The notes under the pieces: model-generated
Databases searched by the model: none
Told to the model about the DNA's origin: nothing
The model's input: the letters and a program-made list of their open reading frames with translations, nothing else
NCBI GenBank assembly: GCA_017645645.1
Contig: JAGCOB010000008.1
Span: 209,591 to 273,590, forward strand
From: Prevotella sp.
GTDB taxonomy: Bacteria > Bacteroidota > Bacteroidia > Bacteroidales > Bacteroidaceae
Reading direction: 5' to 3'
DNA length: 64,000 nt
Shown: in pieces, positions 8,101 to 16,593 of the stretch
Numbering within the stretch: the stretch's first letter is position 1
Layout: each line of letters opens with the position of its first letter
Program-made: the position numbers and the translations under genes

Positions 8101-8907
8101 ATGGATTACACACTAAATTGTAACGGGCGGTTATTGGACCTCAGTACGCCGCAAGTGATGGGTATCCTGAATGTGACACCCGACTCTTTCTATGCAGATA
8201 GTCGCCAGCAGACGGAGGAAGATATTGTCCTGCGTACCCGACAGATTCTGCAAGAGGGAGGAAGTATGATCGATGTGGGAGCCTGTTCTACGCGTCCAGG
8301 CAGTGAGCCAGCCACAGAGGCAGAGGAGTTGGAGCGTTTGCGCTTTGCCCTGTCTCTGATTCGTCGTGAGGCTCCAGATGCGGTGGTTAGTGTTGACACG
8401 TTCCGTCCTGCGGTGGCCCGCATGGTCGTGGAGGAGTTTGGTGTGGATGTCATCAACGATGTATCGGAAGGGGCTGATGCAAAAATATTCCGTACGGTGG
8501 CCCGTCTGGGGGTACCTTATATCCTGATGTCTGTGCAGCCCACTATGCGTGAGATGCTCCTGCATTTTGCACGGGAGGTGGATGAGCTGCGTTCATACGG
8601 GCAGAAGGATATCATCCTCGACCCAGGCTTCGGCTTCGGCAAGACGCTGGAGCAAAATTATGAGGTGATGCGTGAGATGGAGCAGTTGGAGATGCTGCAC
8701 CTGCCGGTATTGGTGGGTGTCTCTCGTAAGTCGATGATATATAAGCTGCTGGAGACAGATCCGTCGCAGGCATTGAATGGTACTACCGTCTTGAATACTA
8801 TAGCCTTGACAAAGGGTGCCAGTATCCTGCGTGTCCATGATGTCAAAGAGGCGGTGGAAGCTGTCATGTTAACCGCTAAATGCCAATCGCTAATTGCTAA
8901 TTGCTAA
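8101..8907 (+). CDS. folP: Dihydropteroate synthase
   Basis: A 268-aa cytosolic enzyme that condenses 6-hydroxymethyl-dihydropterin pyrophosphate with p-aminobenzoate in folate synthesis; it is the sulfonamide target. Signature MGILNVTPDSFY begins at residue 20; IDVGACSTRPGSEP, VINDVSEG, ILDPGFGFGKTLEQNYEVM and VGVSRKSMI follow in the order of the family TIM barrel. The C-terminal residues AKCQSLIANC come from a heptamer array, so the tail is repeat-derived. The start is fixed by the family N-terminus and lies within about 8 bp of the -7 box, suggesting a nearly leaderless mRNA. cdaA follows after 4 bp. Confidence 0.97.
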   Translation: MDYTLNCNGRLLDLSTPQVMGILNVTPDSFYADSRQQTEEDIVLRTRQILQEGGSMIDVGACSTRPGSEPATEAEELERLRFALSLIRREAPDAVVSVDTFRPAVARMVVEEFGVDVINDVSEGADAKIFRTVARLGVPYILMSVQPTMREMLLHFAREVDELRSYGQKDIILDPGFGFGKTLEQNYEVMREMEQLEMLHLPVLVGVSRKSMIYKLLETDPSQALNGTTVLNTIALTKGASILRVHDVKEAVEAVMLTAKCQSLIANC

Positions 8908-8909
8908 GG
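8875..8909. repeat. Heptamer array at the folP 3' end
   Basis: GCTAAAT, GCCAATC, GCTAATT, GCTAATT, GCTAAGG. It encodes the last residues and stop of folP and supplies the AAGGA in front of cdaA. Confidence 0.85.
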
Positions 8910-8911
8910 AT

Positions 8912-9685
8912 ATGCTTTTTGAATTTGGATTAAAAGATATTATTGATATTGCCCTTGTCGCCGTGATGTTGTATTACATCTATCGGTTGATGAAGGAGTC
9001 ACGTTCCTTAAATGTGTTCATAGGTATCATGTTTTTCGTGGTACTGTGGCTGATCGTCTCACAGGTGTTGGAGATGCGGTTGCTGGGGTCTATCATGGAC
9101 AAACTGGTCAGTGTGGGCGTGATTGGTTTGATCGTCTTGTTCCAGGAGGATATCCGTAAGTTCCTGTTTAACTTGGGAGCCCATGAACGGATGCGTATCA
9201 TTACCCGTTTGTTCGGTAAAGACAAGGCTCATGACAAGGAAGCGTTGAAACAGATCATTATGCCGATTGTGATGGCATGTCTGAATATGAGTAAGCGTAA
9301 GGTAGGTGCCTTGATAGTCTTGGAGCGTAATATGCCGTTGGATGATATTGTGGTCACCGGTGAACGGATAGATGCCACAATCAGTCAACAGTTGATTGAG
9401 AATATCTTCTTCAAGAACTCACCCTTGCATGACGGAGCGATGATTATCTCCAACAAGCGGATCAAGGCAGCCGGTTGTATCCTGCCTGTCAGTCATAACC
9501 TGGATATCCCCAAGGAACTCGGTCTTCGCCACCGTGCCGCCCTCGGTATTTCCCAGGAGTCTGATTGTGTGGCTATCGTGGTGAGTGAGGAGACGGGCGG
9601 TATCACGGTCGCTATTAAGTCTGATTTACAGATTCGTCTGTCGGCAGAGAAACTGGAGAGTATCCTGACCAAGGAAATGATGTAA
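8912..9685 (+). CDS. cdaA: Membrane diadenylate cyclase (c-di-AMP synthase)
   Basis: A 257-aa protein that makes cyclic di-AMP from two ATP. Three N-terminal membrane helices (about residues 10-75) are followed by a DisA_N catalytic domain with NSPLHDGAMII (DGA motif, about residue 175) and LGLRHRAALGIS (RHR motif, about residue 205), both needed for ATP and metal binding. Start 8912 (MLFEFGLKD) is preferred over the upstream in-frame ATG at 8894, which lies in the repeat tail of folP. It is co-transcribed with folP, an arrangement seen in other Bacteroidetes. c-di-AMP usually controls potassium and osmotic balance; that role here is inferred. Confidence 0.93.
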   Translation: MLFEFGLKDIIDIALVAVMLYYIYRLMKESRSLNVFIGIMFFVVLWLIVSQVLEMRLLGSIMDKLVSVGVIGLIVLFQEDIRKFLFNLGAHERMRIITRLFGKDKAHDKEALKQIIMPIVMACLNMSKRKVGALIVLERNMPLDDIVVTGERIDATISQQLIENIFFKNSPLHDGAMIISNKRIKAAGCILPVSHNLDIPKELGLRHRAALGISQESDCVAIVVSEETGGITVAIKSDLQIRLSAEKLESILTKEMM

Positions 9686-9689
9686 ATAA

Positions 9690-9724
9690 AGTTTAAAGTT
9701 TAGCGTTTAGAGTTTAAAGTCGAA
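9690..9724. repeat. Heptamer array upstream of the pta promoter
   Basis: AGTTTAA, AGTTTAG, CGTTTAG, AGTTTAA, AGTCGAA: five heptamers ending 9 bp before the pta -7 box. Unit and position match the array at 8048-8075. Confidence 0.85.
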
Positions 9725-9733
9725 AGTTTTTCG

Positions 9734-9741
9734 TATCTTTG
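9734..9741 (+). promoter_or_regulatory. -7 box for pta
   Basis: TATCTTTG, followed by a 43-nt leader to the pta ATG. No TTTG is seen at the -33 position, which is taken by the heptamer array. Confidence 0.75.
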
Positions 9742-9784
9742 CATTTCAGTATATATCTTAAAACTAATTATAATAAAACAAACT

Positions 9785-10795
9785 ATGGATTTATTAAGTC
9801 AAATCGTAGCGCGTGCTAAGGCTAATAAGCAGCGCATCGTGCTTCCTGAAGCAGAAGAGGAACGCACCCTTTGTGCAGCCGATAAGGTGTTGGCTGACGA
9901 CATTGCAAAAATTATTCTGATTGGTAATCCTGACAAGGTACATGCCCTTGCCAAGGAGAAGGGACTGACCAATATTGACAAAGCTGTCCTTATCGATCCG
10001 GAGAACTATGAGAAGAGCGAGGAACTTGCAGAGAAACTGGCAGAGCTCCGTAAGTCGAAAGGAATGACCATCGAGGAGGCTCGCAAACTAGTGAAGAATC
10101 CCTTGTATCTCGGTTGTATGATTATCAAGACAGAGGGTGCTGACGGTCAGATCAGTGGTGCCCTTTCCACAACTGGTGACACCCTGCGTCCTGCCTTGCA
10201 GATTATCAAATGTGCCCCTGGCATTACCTGTGTCAGTGGAGGTATGTTGCTGATTTCCAAACAGGCCCAGTATGGTGAGAATGGTGTTCTTGTTATCGGT
10301 GACGTTGCTGTTACTCCTATGCCGGATGCTGCGCAGTTGTCACAGATCGCAGTTTGTACCGCTCAGACCGCTAAGTCGGTGGCTGGTTTTGCAGACCCCA
10401 GGGTGGCTATGCTGAGTTTCTCGACGAAGGGCAGTGCCAAGCATGAGGTGGTCGACAAAGTGATAGAGGCTACGCGTCTCGCCAAAGAGCTTGATCCGTC
10501 CTTGAAGATTGACGGTGAGTTACAGGCTGATGCTGCCCTCGTTCCTTCTGTAGGCAGCAAGAAGGCTCCCGGCTCTGACATTGCCGGTAAGGCCAATGTG
10601 TTGGTATTCCCCAACCTGGAGGTGGGTAATATTGGTTATAAACTCGTACAGCGTCTGGGTGATGCCATCGCTATCGGTCCGATTCTGCAGGGTATTGCCC
10701 GTCCGGTCAACGACCTCTCCCGTGGCTGTTCTGTGGATGATATCTATTATATGGTTGCCATCACCGCTTGTCAGGCGATGGACGCGAAAAAGTGA
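9785..10795 (+). CDS. pta: Phosphate acetyltransferase
   Basis: A 336-aa enzyme converting acetyl-CoA and phosphate to acetyl phosphate, which acetate kinase uses to make ATP in acetate fermentation. The full PTA_PTB domain is present: VLPEAEEERTL (residues 20-30), DGQISGALSTTGDTLRPALQ (about 120), VGSKKAPGSDIAGKANVLVFPNLEVGN-type core (about 260-290) and the end ARPVNDLSRGCSVDDIY. It is the short form without the N-terminal regulatory DRTGG region. ackA follows, separated by an inverted-repeat element of 138 bp rather than the usual short spacer. Confidence 0.97.
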   Translation: MDLLSQIVARAKANKQRIVLPEAEEERTLCAADKVLADDIAKIILIGNPDKVHALAKEKGLTNIDKAVLIDPENYEKSEELAEKLAELRKSKGMTIEEARKLVKNPLYLGCMIIKTEGADGQISGALSTTGDTLRPALQIIKCAPGITCVSGGMLLISKQAQYGENGVLVIGDVAVTPMPDAAQLSQIAVCTAQTAKSVAGFADPRVAMLSFSTKGSAKHEVVDKVIEATRLAKELDPSLKIDGELQADAALVPSVGSKKAPGSDIAGKANVLVFPNLEVGNIGYKLVQRLGDAIAIGPILQGIARPVNDLSRGCSVDDIYYMVAITACQAMDAKK

Positions 10796-10933
10796 TTCTA
10801 TGCCCCCTAAGTTAGGGGGCGATAAGGGGTCTGAACAGGCGCAGACTCTATATAATCGAAGTGAAACAATTAATGGAGGGGTTGATATGTCGCTTGTTCA
10901 GACCCCAACCCCCTAACTTAGGGGGCATAGAAT
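10796..10933. repeat. Nested inverted-repeat element (MITE-like), copy 1
   Basis: Left arm ATTCTATGCCCCCTAAGTTA... through GGGGTCTGAACA (to 10837) and right arm TGTTCAGACCCC (from 10895) through the mirrored CCCCCTAACTTAGGGGG and CATAGAAT. The loop is about 57 nt. Each arm contains its own 17-bp palindrome CCCCCTAAGTTAGGGGG. It fills the whole pta-ackA gap; ackA starts 5 bp after it. The second copy is at 22314-22426. Confidence 0.9.
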
Positions 10934-10937
10934 AATT

Positions 10938-12128
10938 ATGAAGATATTAGTATTGAATTGTGGTTCGTCATCTATCAAGTACGCCTTGTACAATATGGAC
11001 GACAAGAGTGTGATGACATCAGGTGGTGCCGAGCGTGTAGGCTTGGACGGTGCCTTTGTGAAGGTGAAACTCGCCAATGGAGAGAAGAAGCAGATTATGC
11101 ACGATATTCCCGAGCATACCGAGGGCGTGAAGTTTATCTTCTCCCTGTTGACAGACCCTGAGATTGGTGTCATCAAGTCACTCGACGAGATTGATGCCGT
11201 TGGTCACCGTATGGTGCATGGCGGTGAGAAATTTAACAAGTCAGTAATACTGACGGATGAGGTACTGAAGGCTTTCGAGGAGTGTTCCGACCTTGCCCCG
11301 CTGCACAACCCAGCCAACCTGAAGGGTGTGAATGCCGTGAAGGAACTGATGCCGGGACTGCCTCAGGTGGGTGTCTTTGATACCGCTTTCCACCAGACGA
11401 TGCCACCGAAGGCATATATGTATGCCATTCCTTATGAGTTGTATGAGAAGTACGGCATTCGCCGTTATGGTTTCCATGGCACCTCTCATCGTTATGTGTC
11501 TCAGCGTGCCTGTGAGTTCCTGGGTATTCCTGCCGAGGGAACAAAGATGGTGACTTGTCACGTGGGTAACGGCGGCTCTATCGCTGCTGTCGTGGACGGT
11601 AAGTGTATTGATACTTCTATGGGTCTCACCCCGTTGGAGGGACTGGTCATGGGAACTCGTGCCGGAGATATTGACGGTGGTGCCGTGACCTTCATTGAGA
11701 AGAAGCTGGGCTTGGATGCTGACGGCATGTCGAACCTGCTCAATAAGAAGAGTGGTGTAGCCGGTCTGACAGGTGGTAGCAGTGATATGCGTGATGTGGA
11801 AAGTGCTGCCAAGGAAGGTAATGAGCGCGCCAAACTGGCTCAGGATATGTATTTCTACCGTATCAAGAAGTATATTGGTGCCTATGCTGCTGCCATGGGT
11901 GGTCTGGATGTTGTCGTCTTCACTGCCGGTGTCGGTGAGAACCAGATCAGCATGCGTTCTGAGGTCTGCAAGGACATGGAGTTCCTGGGTATCAAGTTTG
12001 ACGAGGCAAAGAACAAGGTGCGCGGCGAGGAAGCCGTCATCTCTGCAGACGACTCCAAGGTGAAGGTCGTCGTCATTCCTACTGACGAGGAACTGATGAT
12101 TGCCACCGATACGATGAATCTGTTATAA
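10938..12128 (+). CDS. ackA: Acetate kinase
   Basis: A 396-aa ASKHA-fold kinase making acetate and ATP from acetyl phosphate. N-terminal VLNCGSSSIKY, VGHRMVHGGEKF, VFDTAFHQTMPPKAYMY, YGIRRYGFHGTSHRYVS, CHVGNGGSIAAV, MGLTPLEGLVMGTRAGDID and FTAGVGEN are all present, covering both acetate_kinase signatures and the catalytic Arg/His residues. Length is typical. It is paired with pta. It ends 5 bp from the convergent sugar-kinase gene with no terminator hairpin between them. Confidence 0.98.
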   Translation: MKILVLNCGSSSIKYALYNMDDKSVMTSGGAERVGLDGAFVKVKLANGEKKQIMHDIPEHTEGVKFIFSLLTDPEIGVIKSLDEIDAVGHRMVHGGEKFNKSVILTDEVLKAFEECSDLAPLHNPANLKGVNAVKELMPGLPQVGVFDTAFHQTMPPKAYMYAIPYELYEKYGIRRYGFHGTSHRYVSQRACEFLGIPAEGTKMVTCHVGNGGSIAAVVDGKCIDTSMGLTPLEGLVMGTRAGDIDGGAVTFIEKKLGLDADGMSNLLNKKSGVAGLTGGSSDMRDVESAAKEGNERAKLAQDMYFYRIKKYIGAYAAAMGGLDVVVFTAGVGENQISMRSEVCKDMEFLGIKFDEAKNKVRGEEAVISADDSKVKVVVIPTDEELMIATDTMNLL

Positions 12129-12133
12129 GATTA

Positions 12134-13192
12134 TTATTCAATCGTCTTATAGAGGGTCGTGGGATTATAGCGACTTTCCATAACATCGAGGATTTCATCT
12201 TCGGTCGACAGGTTGAAGTCACCGGGGATCGTGTTTTTCAGAGCGGCAGCAGCTAACGAGTAGTTTAGCTGCTGTTGCCGTTTATTGGGAAAGATGCTGA
12301 TGGCATGGAGCCAGCCACCCACAAAAGCATCACCAACACCTACGGGGTCTACCACATCGGGGATGTCTATGATAGGTGCTTGCAGCAAGTTACCGTCAGT
12401 CCAGAGCAGGGCGGTCAGTGTGTGGTGATTGGAACTGACGATATTGCGCATACCCATCATCCAGTGTTTCACCCGTGGGTACTGGGTATGCAGTTCGTCA
12501 AACCATTCGCCGTACTCCTTCATTTGCATCTGGAAATGAGAGCTGGTGGCAGTGAAGGGGGGCTGCGGATGTTGTGAGAGCCAGTCGAACTCGATGGCAT
12601 CTCCAAACATCATGTCGCAACGTGACAACATTCTACTGAGTATCTGACGAGGTTCGGCACCTTCGTATTTCCAAAGGTTCTTACGGTAGTTGATGTCGAA
12701 ACAGACGGTAACTCCCAGTTCGTCAGCAATATCGAGTGCCTCGAAGGTGGCGTTGGCAGCCTGTGGCGATATCGCTGCGGTGATGCCAGACACATGAAAA
12801 TAGGCACAGTCCCTTAGTATCTCGCGCCAGGGAATCATGCCTGGTTTCAAGTCATAATAGGAAGAACCGGAACGGTCGTAGATGACTTTGGCTGCACGCA
12901 TGCCGGCAGCTGGTTCAAAGTAATAGGTACCGATGCGCTCCCCGCCATAGAGTACCTGACTGGTATCAACACCCAGTTGTGCCAGACTCATGGCTCCAGC
13001 ATGACCTACGGGGGTGTCAGGCAATCGGGTGATATAGGTGACGTTCTCACCTTGCGCAGCCAATGATACGGCTACGTTGGCTTCACTGCCGCCATATTTG
13101 CTGGTGAACAAGTCGCCCTGCGTCAGTCGCAGGTGTCCTGGTTTCGAGAACCTGAGCAACAACTCACCGAATGTTACAATCTTATTTCCCAT
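12134..13192 (-). CDS. kdgK: PfkB-family sugar kinase, probably 2-keto-3-deoxygluconate kinase
   Basis: A 352-aa ribokinase-fold kinase. The N-terminus TFGELLLRFSKPGHLRLTQ and KYGGSEANVAVSLAAQG match KDG kinases, as does VCFDINYRKNLW. The C-terminal signature is DVVDPVGVGDAFVGGW: the catalytic Asp is kept, but the usual GAGD reads GVGD, a variation in the anion hole turn. Product would be 2-keto-3-deoxy-6-phosphogluconate in uronate breakdown. It is third in a minus-strand run after the sufT-like gene and lpxH. No uronate genes lie nearby, so substrate assignment rests on similarity by eye. Confidence 0.75.
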   Translation of the reverse strand: MGNKIVTFGELLLRFSKPGHLRLTQGDLFTSKYGGSEANVAVSLAAQGENVTYITRLPDTPVGHAGAMSLAQLGVDTSQVLYGGERIGTYYFEPAAGMRAAKVIYDRSGSSYYDLKPGMIPWREILRDCAYFHVSGITAAISPQAANATFEALDIADELGVTVCFDINYRKNLWKYEGAEPRQILSRMLSRCDMMFGDAIEFDWLSQHPQPPFTATSSHFQMQMKEYGEWFDELHTQYPRVKHWMMGMRNIVSSNHHTLTALLWTDGNLLQAPIIDIPDVVDPVGVGDAFVGGWLHAISIFPNKRQQQLNYSLAAAALKNTIPGDFNLSTEDEILDVMESRYNPTTLYKTIE

Positions 13193-13237
13193 AACATCTT
13201 ACTTCCTACATCCAACAGCTTACTTCTTTTTCTTCTT

Positions 13238-14002
13238 CTATGGCTGGCTCTCACCTTCCACATATTCCTCCAGGAACATGTGTTCGCCGTCGAAGACGGC
13301 ATAGGTGAACTGGCTGATCCAGTCGCCGAGGATCATCAGACGGGTGTGACGTGCCAGTTTGATGTCGAGTTCGATGTGACGGTGTCCGAAGATGAAGTAG
13401 TCGATGTTCGGATGGTCTTCAATATAGTCTTTGGCGAAGAGTACCAGATGTTCCTTGTCTTCCCCCATATAGTGTACATCGTCCGTTTCCTTATGCTTGA
13501 TATAGCTGTGTTTTGCCCAAGTGAGTCCGAGTGCCATGCTCCATCGGGGATGGAGGTTGGAGAGAAACCATTGGCAAATCTTGCTGTGGAAGAGATAGCG
13601 TAGGAACTTGAAGGATTTGTTAGGGTCACCCATCCCGTCACCATGGGCGAGGAAGAACTCCTTGCCATAGATCTCTGTCGTCTCCTCTTTCTTATGTAGA
13701 ATGACGCCGCACTCCTTTTCCAGATAGCCATAGGTCCAGATGTCATGGTTGCCCGTGAAGTAATGTATCTCAACACCCATGTCCGACAACTCAGAGAGTT
13801 TTCCCAAGAAACGGGTAAACCCTTTAGGTACTACGTATTTGTACTCATACCAGTAATCGAACATATCGCCCAGCAGGTAGATGGCGGCAGCTTTCTCCTT
13901 GATACTGTCGAGAAAACGCACTAATCGCCGCTCTTGCATCCGCTGGTGGGGTATGGCAAGGGAACCCAGATGGGCATCGGAAAGGAAATAGACATTCTTC
14001 AT
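13238..14002 (-). CDS. lpxH: UDP-2,3-diacylglucosamine pyrophosphohydrolase (LpxH type)
   Basis: A 254-aa calcineurin-like metallophosphoesterase. Metal-binding motifs are in order: FLSDAHLGS (residues 5-13), LLGDMFDYWYEY (about 45), YFTGNHDIW (about 80), FFLAHGDGMGD (about 115) and FIFGHRHIE (about 205). These match LpxH-type hydrolases that form 2,3-diacylglucosamine 1-phosphate in lipid A synthesis at the inner membrane. It lies in a run with the sufT-like gene upstream, with an octamer array filling most of the 66-bp gap, and a sugar kinase downstream (45-bp gap). Confidence 0.85.
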   Translation of the reverse strand: MKNVYFLSDAHLGSLAIPHQRMQERRLVRFLDSIKEKAAAIYLLGDMFDYWYEYKYVVPKGFTRFLGKLSELSDMGVEIHYFTGNHDIWTYGYLEKECGVILHKKEETTEIYGKEFFLAHGDGMGDPNKSFKFLRYLFHSKICQWFLSNLHPRWSMALGLTWAKHSYIKHKETDDVHYMGEDKEHLVLFAKDYIEDHPNIDYFIFGHRHIELDIKLARHTRLMILGDWISQFTYAVFDGEHMFLEEYVEGESQP

Positions 14003-14017
14003 ATTCTTCGGTGTTAC

Positions 14018-14065
14018 GGGATAACGGAATACCGGGATGCCGGGATGCCGGAAAGCCGGTATAAC
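14018..14065. repeat. Octamer array between the sufT-like gene and lpxH
   Basis: GGGATAAC, GGAATACC, GGGATGCC, GGGATGCC, GGAAAGCC, GGTATAAC. Six 8-nt units of the same family as those at 21256, 55964, 60289 and 61144; it ends 3 bp before the upstream gene's stop codon. Confidence 0.85.
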
Positions 14066-14068
14066 GAC

Positions 14069-14389
14069 TTAATCGAAGCCCAGTTCGACTCTTGCTTCTT
14101 CCGACATCATCGACTGGTCCCATGCTGGCTCGAAGACGAGATTGACGTTCGCGCCCTTGATACCGTCGACACTCTCTATCTTTGTGCGTACATCTTCTAA
14201 TATAAAGTCGGCGGCAGGACAGTTGGGTGCCGTGAAGGTCATATCAAGGTCTACGGAGGCATCCTCCTGCACGTCTATTTTGTAGATCATGCCGAGGTCA
14301 TAGATATTGACAGGAATCTCCGGGTCATAGACGGTCTTCAACACATCCACGATCCGTTCTTCCAGTTTCGTTTTCTCTTCTTGTGTCAT
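14069..14389 (-). CDS. MIP18/DUF59 iron-sulfur assembly protein (SufT-like)
   Basis: A 106-aa protein. The DUF59 core is clear: VYDPEIPVNIYDLGMIYKI near residues 22-40 and MTFTAPNCPAADFILEDV with the conserved Cys. Such proteins act in Fe-S cluster assembly or delivery (SufT, PaaD, MIP18). Start 14389 (MTQEEKTK) is chosen because a -7 box (14399-14406) begins 9 bp upstream; the longer in-frame extension would start before the promoter. The leader is then only a few nucleotides. First gene of the run with lpxH and the sugar kinase. Confidence 0.88.
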   Translation of the reverse strand: MTQEEKTKLEERIVDVLKTVYDPEIPVNIYDLGMIYKIDVQEDASVDLDMTFTAPNCPAADFILEDVRTKIESVDGIKGANVNLVFEPAWDQSMMSEEARVELGFD

Positions 14390-14398
14390 AACTGGGGA

Positions 14399-14406
14399 CA
14401 AAGATA
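14399..14406 (-). promoter_or_regulatory. -7 box for the sufT-like/lpxH/kdgK run
   Basis: TATCTTTG on the minus strand, 9 bp before the start codon; implies a very short or absent leader. Confidence 0.75.
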
Positions 14407-14494
14407 GTGCAAAATTTCGAGTAAGTGAAAAAAATGAGAATGTATTTTCATTTTTGAGCGTGAGAAATTTATCCAAATTGAGAGAAATACCCAA

Positions 14495-16486
14495 TTATTT
14501 TGAGTATTTTAATGCCCTCATGGCGTTAAGAACGGCAAGGACGGTGACACCGACGTCTGCAAAGACAGCCATCCACATGGTGGCGAGACCAAAGGTTGCA
14601 AGGATGAGTACGGCGACTTTGACACCAATGGCAAACCATACGTTCTGACGGGCGATAGCTAATGTGCGACGTGCGATACGGATGGCAAGGGCAATCTTCG
14701 ACGGATGGTCGTCCATCAGTACAACATCCGCTGCTTCAATGGCGGCATCACTACCCAGTCCACCCATGGCAATGCCGATATCGGCACGGGCAAGGACAGG
14801 CGCATCGTTGATACCATCACCGACGAAGGCGATAACATGATCTTGTTTTTTTATTTCATTATTACGGGATGACGTTATACCATTATTACGATAATCCTCA
14901 AAGAATTTCACTTTGTCGGCAGGGAGGAGTTCGGTATGGTATTCGTCCAATTGTAACTGTCGGGCGACATGTTCGCCCACTTCCTTGCGGTCGCCCGTCA
15001 ACATGATGGTCTTATTGATACCTAATTGCTTGAGTTGCCGTATCGCTTCGGTACTGTCATCCTTGATCTTGTCGTTGATGACGATATGGCCGGCATAGAC
15101 TCCGTCGATGGCGACATGGATGATAGTTCCCGTAACGGAATGATGTTCATGTCCGCAAAGTGGACAGTCATGCCATTTAGCACCAATAGCATCCATCATC
15201 TTTGTATTACCCACACAGACAATCTTTCCTTCAACCTTTGCACGAATGCCATGTCCGGCAATCTCTTCTACATCAGAGAGTCTACAACCATCGGTGGCTT
15301 CATCAGGGAAAGCATCACGCAGGGCAGCCCCGATGGGGTGCGTGGAGAAGTGTTCCACATGGGCGGCGAGATGCAAGAGCTGGTGCTCGTTACATGTTTC
15401 CGGGTGAACAGCCTCCACGGCAAACTGTCCGTGTGTCAGCGTTCCTGTCTTGTCGAAGACAACAGTATCAATCTTGGCAAGTACATCCATATAGTTGGCA
15501 CCCTTGATGAGGATACCTTTACGAGAGGCACCGCCGATACCTCCAAAGAAGGTGAGGGGTACGCTGATGACCAAGGCACAGGGACAACTGACGACTAAGA
15601 ACATCAGCGCACGATACAACCATGTGACGAAGTTACCACTAAAGAGTGGGGGGATGATGGCGATGGCAATAGCGGCACAGACGACGATGGGGGTGTAGAC
15701 ACGGGCAAATCTGGTGATGAAGGTCTCACTTTGTGATTTATGTTCACTGGCATGCTCTACCAGTTCGATAATCTTTGAAGCGGTGCTCTCTCCGAAAGAC
15801 TTGGTCGTACGTACCTTGATAACACCAGAGAGGTTGACACAGCCCGAGATCACTTCGTCTCCCATGTCAATATCTCTGGGTACACTCTCACCTGTCAGTG
15901 CTACGGTGTTAAGGGCAGACTTTCCTTCGATGACGACACCGTCCAACGGCACTTTCTCACCAGGACGGATGACGATGATGGAGCCGACCTCTACTTGTTC
16001 TGGAGAAACAGCTCTTACCTCTTCCGTCTTACCTCTTATCTCTACATGAGCGATGTCAGGACGGATATCCATGAGGTGGGCAATACTCTCGCGGCTCTTG
16101 CCTTCTGCATAGCCTTCAAAGAGTTCACCCACTTGGAAGAACAGCATGACGAAGACCGCCTCAGGAAATTGTGTCTCGGCACCGGGTAGGAAACCGATAC
16201 AGAGAGCACCGATAGTGGCTACCGACATCAGGAAATGCTCGTTGAAAGCATCTCCGTGGACGATGCCCTCTGCGGCTTCCTTCAGTGTCTCATGTCCGAT
16301 CAGCAGGTAGGGGACGAGATAGACGAGTAGGAGTTGCCAGACGGATAGCTGGAAGCTCTTCTCGATAACGACAGCACCAATCAGTAAGATGGCCGTTATG
16401 ATAATCAATGTCAATTGTTCTTTCAGACTGTGCTCATGCTCATGTTCACAGCACTCATGTTCGTGATGATGATGTTCGTGTGACAT
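14495..16486 (-). CDS. Heavy-metal (Zn/Cd/Pb-type) P1B ATPase exporter
   Basis: A 663-aa membrane pump. It begins with a His/Cys-rich tail [19 protein letters not shown] in place of a classic HMA domain; this probably binds zinc. Paired helices follow, then the CPC metal site in [11 protein letters not shown], the phosphorylation site DKTGTLTHG, the [20 protein letters not shown] hinge and two final helices. CPC plus the His-rich tail fits the ZntA/CadA group (P1B-2). The in-frame extension to 16579 would begin at TTG inside an operator and upstream of the -7 box; 16486 has AAAAAGG before ATG. It lies downstream of radC but has its own promoter and a twin palindromic operator. Confidence 0.93.
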   Translation of the reverse strand: MSHEHHHHEHECCEHEHEHSLKEQLTLIIITAILLIGAVVIEKSFQLSVWQLLLVYLVPYLLIGHETLKEAAEGIVHGDAFNEHFLMSVATIGALCIGFLPGAETQFPEAVFVMLFFQVGELFEGYAEGKSRESIAHLMDIRPDIAHVEIRGKTEEVRAVSPEQVEVGSIIVIRPGEKVPLDGVVIEGKSALNTVALTGESVPRDIDMGDEVISGCVNLSGVIKVRTTKSFGESTASKIIELVEHASEHKSQSETFITRFARVYTPIVVCAAIAIAIIPPLFSGNFVTWLYRALMFLVVSCPCALVISVPLTFFGGIGGASRKGILIKGANYMDVLAKIDTVVFDKTGTLTHGQFAVEAVHPETCNEHQLLHLAAHVEHFSTHPIGAALRDAFPDEATDGCRLSDVEEIAGHGIRAKVEGKIVCVGNTKMMDAIGAKWHDCPLCGHEHHSVTGTIIHVAIDGVYAGHIVINDKIKDDSTEAIRQLKQLGINKTIMLTGDRKEVGEHVARQLQLDEYHTELLPADKVKFFEDYRNNGITSSRNNEIKKQDHVIAFVGDGINDAPVLARADIGIAMGGLGSDAAIEAADVVLMDDHPSKIALAIRIARRTLAIARQNVWFAIGVKVAVLILATFGLATMWMAVFADVGVTVLAVLNAMRALKYSK

Positions 16487-16516
16487 ACCTTTTTCTTTTT
16501 TTTCGTTTTCTGAGTG

Positions 16517-16524
16517 CAAAGGTA
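16517..16524 (-). promoter_or_regulatory. -7 box for the metal ATPase gene
   Basis: TACCTTTG on the minus strand, 30 bp upstream of the ATPase start. The -33 region overlaps the palindrome at 16536-16552. Confidence 0.75.
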
Positions 16525-16535
16525 TGGAAAGCGTT

Positions 16536-16552
16536 TTGCAACCTGGTTGCAA
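16536..16552. promoter_or_regulatory. Probable metalloregulator operator, site 1
   Basis: Perfect 17-bp palindrome TTGCAACC-T-GGTTGCAA covering the -33 region of the ATPase promoter. Size and symmetry fit a dimeric repressor such as a Fur/Zur-type protein. Confidence 0.65.
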
Positions 16553-16573
16553 CAGGAGGAAAAGTGTTGTTTT

Positions 16574-16590
16574 CTGCAACTGGGTTGCAA
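16574..16590. promoter_or_regulatory. Probable metalloregulator operator, site 2
   Basis: CTGCAACTGGGTTGCAA matches site 1 in 14 of 17 positions; centre-to-centre distance is 38 bp. It ends 3 bp before the radC stop codon. Confidence 0.6.
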
Positions 16591-16593
16591 AAG

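Noticed and set aside
14390-14494. N-terminal extension of the sufT-like protein
   Set aside because: The promoter lies inside it and the DUF59 domain starts just after the downstream Met.
16487-16579. N-terminal extension of the metal ATPase
   Set aside because: It would begin at TTG inside an operator, upstream of the -7 box; MSHEHHHH at 16486 has purine-rich sequence before ATG.
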